In this document: positions 40,701 through 50,929 of the stretch, in pieces
Position numbering within the stretch: the first letter of the stretch is position 1
How the letters are laid out: each line of letters begins with the position of its first letter
Assembly (NCBI RefSeq): GCF_954871325.1
Contig: NC_088776.1
Coordinates: forward strand, 56,833,301-56,897,300
Direction of reading: 5' to 3'
From: Gordionus sp. m RMFG-2023
Lineage: Eukaryota; Nematomorpha; Gordioida; Chordodea; Parachordodidae
Length of the DNA stretch: 64,000 nucleotides
Made by a program: the position numbers and the translations under genes
Notes under the pieces: model-generated
Seen by the model: the letters and a program-made list of their open reading frames with translations, nothing else
What the model was told of the DNA's origin: nothing
Database searches by the model: none

Positions 40701-43661
40701 AAATCTAAGAAATAATTCTGAAAAAGCGCGGCAAACGGGAGCAAACGAAGACTATACTCTGAATGAACATCCCGATGACGCGTCAGCTTTTATCGTATTA
40801 AAAACACCGCCGACTTCCATAGATAATGACTCGTTGTCTAGTCACCATCGAAATGGAATTACTATGGAGAAACCAATTGCTAATCAACATTTGGGAACCC
40901 CCACAAAGCAAATTTTCCCCAATTTGTCAACCAACTTAACTAACAAGGATATAACTTCGCATAATTATTCCACGAACCAAATTATTTCAAACGGGACGCA
41001 CTTTAACGATGGTCGTGGTGCTGGTTACAGGATAATGTTTGTTTCCAGTCAAGCCGGCCAGACTGGAATATACGGTTGTTCAGCGTATTGCGCATCCAAG
41101 TTTGCCCTAAGGGGTTTGGCGGAATCCCTACAAATGGAGGTAATAATATAGAGGGCGAAGAAAAAGATCGAATAAGAGGGCGGGTGAAAGAAAGTTAGAT
41201 TATGACTGCCTAGAGACCTGCAAAAAAAACCTAGTCTTTAGATTTTATAACATTTTTTATTTGAAAAGGTTTAATTAATATTAAAACATAACGAAATGAG
41301 AATTTTTTAGGCTATGTTCAAAGTTGATTTACCTTTCTTAAGGAATAATATACTACGTTATCAATATCCAAAAAAAAAAGAATATCTAGCGTATATCATT
41401 TTGCCCCAAGAATAATATCAATTTTTTTAAAAACAAAAACGAGGATTTCGCTTAACTATAATTTTTATTTCACTTAATAGTAGTTATATTTTATCCGATA
41501 TTTTTTTAAAAATATTATACGGGGAATAAGGCATTTAACCATGAGATTTAAATTTACAACTTGACTATAATTTAATTTAATAAATTATAAATTAAGTCGA
41601 TTTGTAACCATCATGACCCCCATATCTTATTGGTAGATTTGATTCATGCTTACTAAGAAGCGGTTATATAATGATTATATTATTATTGTCATAAGGTAAA
41701 ACCTTACAATATAAGGGTAACACTGGCCTTTCCGCCCGACACAGACACGCCTGGTTATGCTCAAGAAAATTTGACAAAGGTATATTTTTTTAAAACTATG
41801 TAAAAAGTGAATTTGTAACTTTAAAAAAAAAAAATTTGAAACTAAAGAATGGATAAGCTAAAAATGAAACAAAGCAATGAATTACGAAAACAATAATAAT
41901 AATTTGAAATATAAAAATAAAATAAAGAAAAGAAAAGTTATTAGATAGTAAAATTAGTTTAAAATTAGAAACGAGACTTGGATAGGAATTCGAAAATAAA
42001 TAATAATGAAATATAAATTTTATTCAGAATATATTTATATGACAATAATTTATTCTTCCAAAAGCCCACAGTAACCAAAGACATATGCCAAACTTCCGGT
42101 CTATTTAGCCCTCAGGTTGTTGCTAAACAATTGATCGAGGATCTTAAGGTATATAATAAAAAGTATTTAAAAACTTAGATGAATCGTGGGATTATTTTTT
42201 TCCTCTCATCTATTCCTATCTCTTATATAAAGATACTTTTTGTTTAAAGTCGGTGGTTAGGGTTAGATTTGAAATCCTCTCTCACCCCCGCCTTTGGTAT
42301 ATCTTTACCTATACTAAAATTACATTTTCTTTAGTAGGATTGTGTATATAATATCTTAAAGGAAACTTAAATGTCTTAGGATAAATTACCCCCTGGGAAA
42401 TCTCAATATACTCGCAAAATTATATTTATTCATAGAAGGGAAAGTTTAACAGTTATATCGGCATCGATGGATTTTTGCTCAATTCGTTAACCTGTGGTAT
42501 GTCACCAATCACCACCATCACGGAGGCTATAGAACAAGTTATTTTGTTAATCATTAATATAAAAGATTCATTGAATTTATCTGGTTTGGAAAAAAAAAAT
42601 TTCCTGATCAAATAAATTATTATGTAGGATTGGCATCCCCTTAAGAAACGAATCGAATTGAATAATACGATATAATTTAATATTTTTAACAAATTATTTT
42701 TTTATAGTTGATTATTTTCATTTATTTTTTTTCGAGTCGAAATTTAAAAAACCGAATAATTTTTGCTATTGATATATTCGTAAATTTTGAATCGAATATC
42801 AAAATTAGAGAAATTTAAAAAAAGGTGAAAGTAAGGGGTAAATAAAAGGCAAAATGAATTTAATAAACGGCGATATTTTATGTGAGGCATATAAAAATGT
42901 TAAATCCCAAATGAAAACTAAGGAACGATTAAAAATCTAATGCACCAATAGGGTAGCGGCCTCATTAATAATTATTTCATATATTTTTTTTATAAGTATG
43001 AGCTGATAATATTTATATCCAGTGAACCTATATTCGGCTGCAGAATTTATACCCTATTAATTACTGAGTTTTTTTTAATTATAATGGCCTTAAGCTCCTA
43101 ATGGCATTATATGATTGGCACTATTTAATATCAACATTTATAGAAATTAATAGAATTATCATATACAATATATTAATCAGGAAATTGTTATAAAGAATAG
43201 CTGTTTGCCTTCTAGTCATTTTCAAATGTACATATTTTACAAATGATATTAATTTTAAAGGATATATTGCAATAGTTGTATAATAGGTAGCCTTTTATTT
43301 TACAATATTAATATTATTTTCTAATTTTTTAATAATGTTGAACACATAAAAAAATAATATGATGAATAGAAAAATAAAATTGAATTGTTGCAAAAAATGT
43401 AATTGATAGCCCCCTAATAAATTTGCCCTTCCCCCCCCCCCCTTGGAAAAATTTTGTAAATAAATTGCTTTTACCCAATACTCATGTAGATCCCGGTTTT
43501 ATCTCTATTGAAAACATCTAATTTTATAAACTAAAACATGTTTTTTTCTAAAGGTATGTACCATGTCATTATTCCGTATAGTCGGTCTTTTCTACATAGA
43601 TTCGTTCGATAGGATGGTACGAAAACATGTATTATCCGGCAAATCAAATGTGAATAATTAA
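25701..43661 (+). CDS. KDSR: 3-ketodihydrosphingosine reductase (KDSR), complete, nine exons
   Basis: Exons 25701-25808, 25854-25943, 26462-26521, 27990-28154, 40522-41139, 41696-41779, 42065-42148, 42436-42537 and 43554-43661 all join in phase 0 (1419 nt, 472 aa). The enzyme reduces 3-ketodihydrosphingosine to dihydrosphingosine with NADPH on the cytosolic face of the ER, the second step of sphingolipid synthesis. Residues 1-22 form the N-terminal membrane anchor. The dinucleotide motif TGGSSGIGK is at 38-46, NCAG at 122-125, the active-site Asn in NYLGS at 147, Ser317 (SSQAG) and YCASK with Tyr330/Lys334. PPDTDTPG and a C-terminal hydrophobic [11 protein letters not shown] also match the family. 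Human KDSR is 332 aa; the extra length is a 145-residue insertion (166-310). Introns run from 45 bp to 12367 bp. No stop or frameshift is present, so it looks functional. Confidence 0.96.
25944..26461 (+). other. KDSR intron 2, holding a LINE tail
   Basis: A 518-bp intron; positions 26060-26335 are a LINE 3' fragment (separate entry), so over half of the intron is retrotransposed DNA. Confidence 0.7.
26060..26335 (+). mobile_element. 5'-truncated LINE tail, same family as 51857-55620
   Basis: From ATGGCGAAAATAAAAAAATC to TAAAATTTACACTC this matches the reverse complement of 51857-52140 closely over its whole length, with a short extra piece at ~26158-26165 and few substitutions. The first ~15 codons still read [14 protein letters not shown], as in the other copy. 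It is a 3' piece only, in the sense orientation of the host gene. The shared 3' limit of the two copies suggests the true 3' end of the LINE lies here. Confidence 0.85.
26522..27989 (+). other. KDSR intron 3
   Basis: AT-rich intron of 1468 bp with an (AT)n run at ~27401-27416 and no repeat or coding signal that I can name. Confidence 0.4.
28155..29552 (+). other. KDSR intron 4, 5' part
   Basis: Holds a G10 run at ~28759-28770 inside a GC-richer stretch (28600-28980). Near 28920-28960 on the minus strand there is a perfect RNA polymerase III box-A-like word (TAGCTCAACCTGG), but no box B of the GGTTCGAATCC type follows, so I do not call a tRNA. It may be the head of a tRNA-derived SINE. Confidence 0.4.
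29553..29716. mobile_element. Small non-autonomous element with TAGAGACCTG ends
   Basis: The left end TAGAAACTTGTAG and the right end CTACAGGTCTCTA are inverted repeats with two mismatches around a ~140-bp core rich in GGCCTGG, CCCGGG and TGGCCCTGG words. Similar ends occur at 1581-1724, 5968-5981 and 41209-41221. Ends starting TAGAG are common in hAT elements, but no target duplication is clear. Confidence 0.5.
29958..32836 (+). mobile_element. piggyBac element A, 3' truncated
   Basis: Starts with TTAA (29958-29961) followed by the terminal repeat CCCTTCACTACAAAGGTGGG. The transposase lies on the + strand. The N-terminal acidic region begins near 30400 ([12 protein letters not shown]) and is followed by [23 protein letters not shown] 1245-bp hAT piece interrupts it at 30818-32062. 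It continues [18 protein letters not shown], then [19 protein letters not shown] (first catalytic Asp) and NITMDNWF (second Asp). The third-Asp region is deleted and the 3' end is missing where element C begins at 32837. Stops and frameshifts mark it as dead and the oldest of the three piggyBac copies here. Confidence 0.88.
30810..32070 (+). mobile_element. hAT element 2, internally deleted, inside piggyBac A
   Basis: The element spans 30818-32062. The ends AGAGTTGTTAAA and TTTAACAACTC are inverted, and both subterminal regions carry many GTATCTG/TAGATAC words. Flanking octamers GACTAATG and TGCTAATG fit a decayed 8-bp duplication of TACTAATG, the sequence found at this site in related copy C. 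A remnant of the transposase N-terminus remains: a BED-like stretch [11 protein letters not shown] ... STCNILKHL near 31260-31385 and [20 protein letters not shown] near 31600. The catalytic core is gone, so it is a deletion derivative. Confidence 0.82.
33001..34516. mobile_element. Large foldback element inside piggyBac C
   Basis: The left arm (about 33001-33686) and right arm (about 33891-34516) are inverted copies of each other around a ~204-bp spacer. The outer ends read TTAATATGAAAGTTAATTAA and TTAATTAACTTTCATATTA. The left arm has an extra tandem duplication of ~85 bp near its outer end. Comparison with piggyBac B (AATCTTAGATTAATATTTAC) gives the empty site, split here as ATCTTA ... GATTAAT, with TTA possibly duplicated. 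The inner parts of both arms are coding-like (next entry). Confidence 0.85.
33588..33851 (-). CDS. Unidentified ORF in the foldback element
   Basis: An 87-codon frame runs from the spacer into the left arm. It is strongly basic at first ([28 protein letters not shown]) and then acidic ([12 protein letters not shown]). The right arm carries a second copy of its last third on the + strand (about 33916-34049), ending in [10 protein letters not shown] and a stop. Codon use and the charged, non-repetitive composition look like real coding sequence rather than chance, and the inverted copy keeps the frame. I do not recognise the family. It could be the 3' end of a transposon gene or of a captured host gene. 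Confidence 0.4.
   Translation of the reverse strand: MFSLGHVKIQCQGKSFRNRKKRIQGCKIDSRKFQFEKYPLGVKDRCTEIVNKVNIRSKKGTLASMTKDKDIRIQKEEEELLGEMRGE
34561..37066 (-). mobile_element. piggyBac element B, both ends present, inside element C
   Basis: TTAA at 34561-34564 and 37063-37066 flank CCCTTCACTTCAAAGGTGG and its inverse (CCACCTTTGTAGTAAAGGG). The sequences just outside (TTTCCTAAAGTTGC and ATAAAAAAAATTTTTGAG) are contiguous in B's own interior at 34770-34800. This proves insertion of B into a related copy (C), at the internal position where the family reads CTGAAATAAAATT. About 2.5 kb long; the best-preserved member of the family here. Confidence 0.92.
34950..36640 (-). pseudogene. piggyBac transposase of element B
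   Basis: The minus strand gives long adjoining frames. The first holds [22 protein letters not shown] (36258) and [20 protein letters not shown] with the first catalytic Asp (~35970). The next holds [17 protein letters not shown] with the second Asp (~35735). The third holds [14 protein letters not shown] with the third Asp (~35430). A Cys-rich C-terminal domain follows ([28 protein letters not shown], ~35060-34950), as is usual for piggyBac. A ~75-bp tandem duplication at 35085-35225 and a few frame breaks interrupt the end and the N-terminal part. Acts on TTAA targets; this copy is probably dead but recent. Confidence 0.9.
39330..40150 (+). pseudogene. Tc1/mariner transposase fragment in KDSR intron 4
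   Basis: The + strand carries the Tc1-type catalytic block in broken frames: [12 protein letters not shown], then [15 protein letters not shown] (family FQQDxAPCHT, second Asp) near 39770-39805, and [18 protein letters not shown] (family SPDLNPIENLW, third acid) near 39852-39905. At least one stop and one frameshift separate them, and the N-terminal DNA-binding domain is not recognisable. The limits of the element are not seen; the tract ending TGTGTCCATGATTATTATTT near 40145-40170 may be its end. Confidence 0.7.
40594..41028 (+). other. KDSR: 145-residue low-complexity insertion in KDSR exon 5
   Basis: Between DNMKKG (residue 165) and [10 protein letters not shown] (311), where other KDSR proteins have only one or two residues, exon 5 codes for an extra segment rich in Asn, Thr, Ser and Asp. 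Typical pieces are [24 protein letters not shown] and [12 protein letters not shown]. It is open in the same frame for all 435 nt and has no internal GT..AG pair with host-like coding on both sides that would clearly remove it. It falls in the surface link before the strand carrying the catalytic Ser, so it could loop out without destroying the fold. A retained or unrecognised intron remains possible. Confidence 0.85.
41140..41695 (+). other. KDSR intron 5
   Basis: Contains a TAGAGACCTGCA motif at 41210-41221, the left end of the dispersed family described at 29553, with no matching right end nearby. Otherwise AT-rich. Confidence 0.4.
42538..43553 (+). other. KDSR intron 8
   Basis: A 1016-bp intron with a C13 run at about 43428-43442 and nothing else recognised. 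The final exon starts right after CTAAAG at 43554. Confidence 0.45.
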
Positions 43662-45135
43662 AAAAAAAATTAATATTTTAGAAAATTATTGTTATTTTTT
43701 TTTATATACATATTTAATATGAATTCCATTTTATTTTGAGATACACATTTTATATACCTAGTTTATTTATAATTATTTATTTATTTTTGATAGACCTTAT
43801 ATATTTTTTTTAAAAAAACGCATACATACTTGGACGTTTCGAAACGATCAATAAACGAATATATGGCATTCAGAATTTGAGTAAGATTTTAAATCGGATT
43901 TAGAAATAAACAAATTTAAATATTTAATAATTATTTTTAATTTCACGTATATTTAAAATAAAAATATGCATAAATATAAAATAGATATTAGATGCTTTTT
44001 TTAAAAAAAAAATCTTATTTGACCAGCTCTTGAGTTCATTTCTATCCTAAGATTCACGCGTCGTTCATCATAACTATCGCATTGTGTGATAAACGCTTAT
44101 GTTTCTTATCACTTTCTTTTGAAAATAACAATTTTTTTTATTTTAATCGAAAAATATTTTTCATATCAGAAAATAAAATTTTCTAGAAATAAGAGTATAT
44201 TCATGTATATAGATAATATTGATATTTTGGAAATATATGTATGATATTATATTATTTATAATAGTATATTCGTTAAACGTTTATATAAGCATGTATAATA
44301 TCGGGTGGATATGCTTTAACAGCCTAACATTATTGCAATATAGAAACTTCTATTATATATCCTACCTTATAAATGAACATATAAATAAATGAATGAGTTA
44401 ATTATTCTATTGATATGTGAAATTATCCCATTTATTATATTGGCGACGACGAGACAAAGAACCTGTAATATGAATTTATTGGATGTTTTATGAAATAAAT
44501 TATGTGGAATGATTAGGAAATGCCATGATAAGTATGAACTATTTTGTAAATGTGATATTTGTTTGAGCAATATTAATGTATTGGATATTTCATTAAATTG
44601 AATTATGGATAAAGATAAAAGTATGGTTGATAGAACTTAATTTGAAAAATACATTAATAGTACATGACTGAATTATGATCATGAAATCTGATTTTGAAAT
44701 ATTGAGATAATTATGAAACGGAACAATTATATATGATTTAACATGAACAAAATAAGGAATTATTATAATTGCTAACAACGAAAAATTGATTGATGAAAAT
44801 ACGGTATAATCTATTATGGAAATATGGTGATTTTTGTAAATTGGTTAACAATATGACCCTGAAACAAATTGAGATTATCAAAATTTTACTGAATATGGGA
44901 TAATTAATGATAAAGTGACAATTACTTGGAGATTGATTTTATGGATTATAATTATTGAACTATGATAATATAGATATTTGCAAAATGGATAATGATAGAG
45001 AAACTTGGCTAATTTAGACATAAAAATATAAGAACGGTGGGCTCTCAAATCACGTGACCTGTGCAAAAACTATAGGGGCTTATGTGAGCCAGATGTAAAC
45101 GTATTTGGGTTAAAGACTAATAATGTATTGTGCTA
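43662..45135. other. Intergenic region after KDSR
   Basis: Probable KDSR 3' UTR followed by AT-rich DNA with T8A7 and T7A10 palindromes (about 43807 and 43996). From 44370 to 45070 short words such as AATTATGG, GATAAAGATAAAA and AATATGG recur loosely, which looks like an old decayed repeat. I cannot name it. Confidence 0.35.
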
Positions 45136-45575
45136 TATATAGGATGATCTCGATCATGGGCCAACTTAAGATGATAAAGATCTCTTTGCCAGCTAGGATA
45201 AAATTGACTTCGTGAACCATTCAAGGATGATAGAGATCTCTTGGTCAACTCTAGGATAACGGTGTGTGACATCATGGGCAAGCACAATGTTGACCAACAA
45301 TGGACTCGATAACGATACTACTTCGTTGGGAGATCAAGAATACAATAACCTCGATAACGATACTCCAGGGGGAGTTCCATTCAGGTTGATACTCTAATGG
45401 GAGATCAAGCATACAAAGGAATTGATATGGATACTCTGGGGGAAGATCTGTCGATATTAATGCTCCGGTGGGAGATCAATCAACAAAGAAAGCGAAATTG
45501 ATTCTCTAGGTGAGATCAATCGTACCAAGGCAACTAATATTATGCTCTCTTGAGAGATCAAAATTTCGATTATGG
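45136..45575. repeat. Decayed minisatellite, GATACTC / GGGAGATCAA units
   Basis: Loosely repeated units carry GATACTC or GATACTAC, then GGGAGATCAA, then ATACAA. Examples lie at 45315-45350, 45355-45415, 45425-45475 and 45490-45560. Spacing is irregular (about 45-65 bp) and the units differ strongly, so the array is old. GC content is higher than around it. No open frame is conserved across units. Confidence 0.6.
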
Positions 45576-45677
45576 GGGTCAATTTAATTACAAGAATTTA
45601 CTTCCTTAGCATCTATTAGTATTAATTTCATATTTAATTTAAAAATTAAGTTTCTAATTTTTTCTTAGTTTATATTA

Positions 45678-46342
45678 TTCTCTCCTTTTTTTCCTTGCCC
45701 TTTCTCTTTCCCTTCTCCATTCCTCTTTTCTTTCTATCTCCTATTTTCTTTCACCTTTCCTTTAATCCTTTTCTTTTTTCCCACTTTCCTTACATTTTCC
45801 CTTCTCTTTTCCCTTTCATTCCCTTTCTCTTTTCCCTTACCTCTACTTTTTCTTTCACATTTCCCCCTTTTCCTTTCCCTTCTTTCCAGTTTCTTTCCCT
45901 TTTCTTCTACCTTTTTCTTTTCCCCTTTTCTTACTCATTTTCTTCTCCTTTATTTTTCGTTCACATTTACCTTTCCTATCACTTTTCTACTACCGTTGTT
46001 TTTTTCATTATCACCTTTTCTTTCCACTTTTCTTTCCCATTTTTATTTTTCTTTGTGCTTTTCTTTTGCCATTCCCTTCTTTTTCTCTTTTCATTTCCCT
46101 GTTTTATTTCCATTTTCGTCTTCATTTTCTCTTTTATTTCCCTTGCCTCCTTTTTCCTTCCCCTTTCTTTACTCTTTTCCTTTCAGTTTTTTTTTTACCT
46201 TTGTCTTCTTTTCCTTTCTTTTATTTTTCTATTCCCTTGCCTTTTCGCACCCTTTCCCTTTTTCTTCCCCCTTTCATTCCCTTCTTTTCTAATCCTTTCA
46301 CTTCTCATTTTTTCTATATTTCTTTTCTCTTCTTCCTTCCTA
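45678..46342. repeat. Polypyrimidine tract of ~665 bp
   Basis: The + strand is almost only C and T, with scattered A and rare G, in CTTTTC/CCTTTCC-like units that drift along the tract. Stop codons need A or G, so all three forward frames stay open for hundreds of bases (FPFSFPF-type translation); these are not genes. Such mirror-rich polypurine/polypyrimidine tracts can adopt triplex (H-DNA) structure. Confidence 0.95.
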
Positions 46343-48261
46343 ACTCTGCATTAGAGTTTTCATTCTTAGAAAAAGTTTAATTCCAACTCATTCTGGCTTG
46401 TTATTTTCTTTCAAGCACCGGTCATTTCCCATTAAAAGTTTGATCAAAAAAGGAATAAATTCTTTTAAAAAAGGTAAAAATCCAATAAAAAGGGAATATT
46501 CCAATTCAACAATGGAAAATCATTATTTTTTTTAAATATTTTTAAAAAAAAATTATATTCTTAAGGATTCAACATTATAGAAAGCTTGCCAATGTTCTAC
46601 AAAGAATATTCGCATATATACCAATTATTTTGCATATACTAAATATTTGTATAATTTTTACTTCTCATTGTTCCTGCTCAATAAAATTAAGTATTGAAAA
46701 TATACTCATTTTATTTTGGCAATACAATTAATATTTATTTAATATCCCTCTTCAACCCCATACCTATATTATATTTTTATTTAAACATCTCATGATTTGT
46801 GATCCATCGCTATTTGTTATTCTGCACTATTTGTGATTCATGGAATATCTGATTCTGTGCCATTTGTTATTCCCAGGTACACTCCCTCCCTTTGAAAGGA
46901 GCTAGGGCTTAGTCCTAGTATTTTTAAATTGTTTAAACCGTGTCCTGGTTTGTTTTAATTTTGCTTATTTCTATTTAGCCAATGCTATACAAATTTAAGA
47001 CACCTACGCCCCTCTTCATGACAGAATATTCACTGGAAGCAAACCCGTCTTAAAAACATTATCCACCTCCTAAAAATTTGCCACCTATGGCGCCGATATT
47101 CCCAAGTTAATAATTACAAGTTTTTAATTGTATTGGTAATCTCTTCATATATTTTAAAAAGAAGATTTAAAACTACAACCCTTTAAGTCCCCTCGTTTAT
47201 GATTTTAGTAAGCATGATTTTGGTAACAATGACAATAGATTGAAATAGAAATAACTGAAAAATAATAATCAAAATATATAAAAACATATAAATAAAATAT
47301 TTTTGCTATCACTTTATTACATAATTATAAAATAATAAAACATAAAAATTAAAAGGCATAGGATTAAAATGCAATAGAAATTAAGAAAGAATACTTTCCC
47401 AAAAATTGTAAAGTGGTATAATATTCTCAAAATCTCAATTGTACATCTTTTCTTTATTAATCATTTACATTGTCTGATCTTAAATAATATCGTAATAATT
47501 CTTCTTTGAATAATATATTTTTTGTTTTCATCTAAATATTACAACTATAATGAATGTATTATTAGAGTGTCTTGTTTGGCATGAATATGATTTTTATTAT
47601 AGAAAATCTAATCATTTTAATTTACACTAGAAATTATCCAGATATAATTTTTATTTGAAAAATATTGACTATGATTGTATGCAATATATAAATATGATCG
47701 AACTTTTTTACAGTATTATATTTTGCCCTTCATTTAAAATTTAATTAATAATCTCCCCTTCTCCGAATAAGTTTACCCTACACTCTAGATGTCTACCCCC
47801 TAAAAAATGGAAGCAAACTTCACCCCCCCCCCTATTTTACCCCCTCTTATGAAACGTTGCAATTGAGCGTTGCAACGCTCCGTTTTAAAATCTAATAATG
47901 CATTTTAAATGGTATTGTGCAAATTGGATATTTTTACGGCAAGCGCAATGATATCATTGGGCAAGCGTTAAAAAAAAGCAAACTGGTTTAAATTTTTTAA
48001 TGCTTTTTTAATTTTGCGCTAAAATTTGAAAATGGATACAAAATTGTAAGTATAATTTATCTCATAGATTAATTGATATTATATCATTTAGAATATATTA
48101 ATTGATATTTATATAATTTTAGAATATATTTATTTATATTTTAGATAATTTTTGAATATAAATTGATATTATTATCATTTTAGAATAAGTTTTAGATGGT
48201 TTATCAACTATTAGTTTAAGGAAAATATATATGAACAGTGATAAATTATATTTTTATTAGC

Positions 48262-48620
48262 ATGGAGATGAAGTTTCAACAGCATGATACAACTGTATCA
48301 TCCTTAAAGAATAATCTGAATATGAATATATCGTATTCATGAAGCCAATGATAAAAGACAAAAACTACTGACATTAGTCCCAAAGAAACTACACCAAAGG
48401 CTAGTGGCTCAAGAATAAATGCACTTATAGGTGAAAGACTTTTGGCTCTTTTGGAAAGGGTGCCATCTGAAAGCCAGTAAAATATATGTTTTTATCTTTA
48501 AATTTAATATTATTTTAGATTGTATCTACAATCAATGGCAGAAGGCTTAGAAAGTATGAGCCATTCAAATGAGTACTTTTTTAAATATGAGTATCAAAAT
48601 TGTAACATACTTTGATGGAG
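48262..48620 (+). pseudogene. Possible spliced gene remnant of unknown family
   Basis: After TATTAG a frame begins MEMKFQQHDTTVSSLKNN. Further on, another frame reads KETTPKASGSRINALIGERL then LALLERVPSESQ up to a GT-like site (CAG|TAAAAT is not GT, so no clean donor). After ATTTTAG at ~48519 comes LYLQSMAEGLESMSHSNEYF. The mixture of charged and hydrophobic residues, unlike the surrounding AT-rich translations, suggests former coding sequence, but stops lie between the pieces. I do not recognise the protein. Confidence 0.25.
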
Positions 48621-50929
48621 CAATCAAAGGACCATACTGTTGAATTATCACCAGCAAATCCAACACAAACAACTTTTAAATCAAACATCAAATTTTATCT
48701 TAGTGTGTTTATTTTTGTAAATATATTTATTTATATATATAATAAAGTAATATTCCATATTATTGTGTCCATTTTTGAAAAATAAGCAAACTAATCAAAA
48801 TTTACTTTGCATTTTTATTAAAATAAATAGATTATTATAAATATATTTTAGGATAAACAAATAAATATTATAATAATCATATTATGAAAGAATGAGATTG
48901 AGTAAACAGTTATGAAAATCCAATAAGTAAAAATATCAGGTGTAACATGATTGAGATAAGTGTACAATAGATTTAATAGTGTATATAATAAAATTTGACA
49001 CAATAATTAATTATTGAGATCAAAATTTGAAGCCTTTTTAGGATTTTAATTCATTGACATATAATTTAGCCAAAATTATCTTTAGAAATTAAATATTATG
49101 TATGAAACGAATAATAGTGCTTGATTTTTTAAGATATTGACTATTTATATAGAAAACTTCCTGTTTATTTTATTTTGACAACACATTATGTGATTATAAT
49201 AAAAAAATTCAAAAACCAATTAAATAAAATTGGGCAAAGCTTCTGGCTTCAAACTCTCATACAGATGGTATGATTAAATTATTTTAATAATATATTTAAT
49301 ACTCTTACATGTTCTAGTGTATACATTTTTATTATTAAAGAATTGAAAATAATATTAAATTATATTATATGTAAATTATAAATATATGTTCTCCTCATCC
49401 TTGTATAATTACAGTGGAGTAGGCACCCAAACCCCCCCCCCCCTCCCCCCCATACATAAAAAATGAAAAATAAATTATTTTTTTTTAAAATTATATTTAT
49501 AATAATTTTATTTTTAAATTTTTTTTTTGAATATTTTTTTTAAATTTTAATTTAATAAATTCTTAATTAACGCTTGATTTTTATGTAATTAAATATTAAT
49601 GAGCAGCGTTTTTGTAAGTAGAGAAGATAGGAGTGCGGGAATAGGAATCGCTTTCCTCTATATATTTATATTACCCCCGTCTAAAATTTAAATATAAAAG
49701 GTTAGTAAAAATGTAAAAATTATAATTTGGACAAGCATCCAAGAGTATATTATATAAAATTTATTCAAAATACAGCAACTTCTCCTAAAAAAATTAAAGT
49801 AAACGCCCTCCCCTTCAAGTTGAATAAGGATTCTTGTGTTATAATTCTCTGGTAGAAGTCATTGTCTCTCAGAGGATTGAGGAAAGATAGAAAAATTATT
49901 CAGAAATAAAGAGAGAAAGGAAGCCTAGATTTTGTTCCTTTATTTTCTCATCTAGGCGCTTGATGAGTCATGTTGACGATAATTAAAGGTAACTGTTAGA
50001 GATTCAGGATTATATTATTTTTTCATTCATTATTTATTTCAAATTTTTTTTTCTTAAAGATTATTTTTAAGGTGTAACTTTTATTTTTATTTTTAATTTT
50101 AATTTTTCCCTCATTATTTATGTCTCATCTTAACAATTTTATACTTTTCTTATGATATATTAAAAAGCATATAAAGTGTCCTGGTTATAAGAATATAAAA
50201 CCTAAAATTTTTAGTAATCTTGACTTAATATATCTTTAACGAATAAAATGTATATTCGCTTATTGTACTCGGCACAAACAACATTCCAAATAGCATTGTC
50301 ATATCAAGTGATACCTCCCCCCCCCCCCCCCACAAATTTACTTCATAAATTTTATTTTATTCCCTCTTCTTCGCAAGAATGATTAAAAAATGTCTTTAAA
50401 ATTTGTAAAAAATGACTACTATATATATTTTATTACATGTAATCCTGCCAAAGATCATTCAAGAAAAAGCTTAATATTATTAAATTAAATATATGACAAG
50501 AGAGTCACCCAAGCACTCCCTTATGAGTATCCTTCCTGCAGTACTCTGACTTAGAAAAAGAAAATATAAATATAAAATGGAAAAATTAGGAATTTTATTT
50601 TATTTATCTTCATAAAAAATGCGTTTAATTTAAATAAATTTTTAGATAGGGCTTGAACACTATTACAAGTTTAAATTCGACCTCATATTTCCCCAAATTT
50701 ATTTTAGAATGCATCGATGACTTTAAACAATAATTTGAAAGAAAAATAAGTAAAAATTAAAAATAATCACATATATACAGATTTTCATATAAGAAAGCAT
50801 TTTTATAAAGTAAAAGTATCAAAAAAAAATTAGATTCATTGAAATATTTTCTAAATACGCGTAAAGGTAATCGGTTAAATTTTCCTAATGGATTAAAACT
50901 ATATCCATTTAAAGAACCCTATTAGTACT

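Noticed and set aside
44436-44475. TTGGCGACGACGAGAC word resembling the leader that follows some LTRs
   Set aside because: There is no pair of long terminal repeats and no gag, protease or integrase trace nearby, so an LTR element is not supported.
45695-46380. Three overlapping forward frames rich in Phe, Pro, Leu and Ser
   Set aside because: They are the consequence of a polypyrimidine tract, which cannot form stop codons. There is no domain, no splice structure and no conserved frame.
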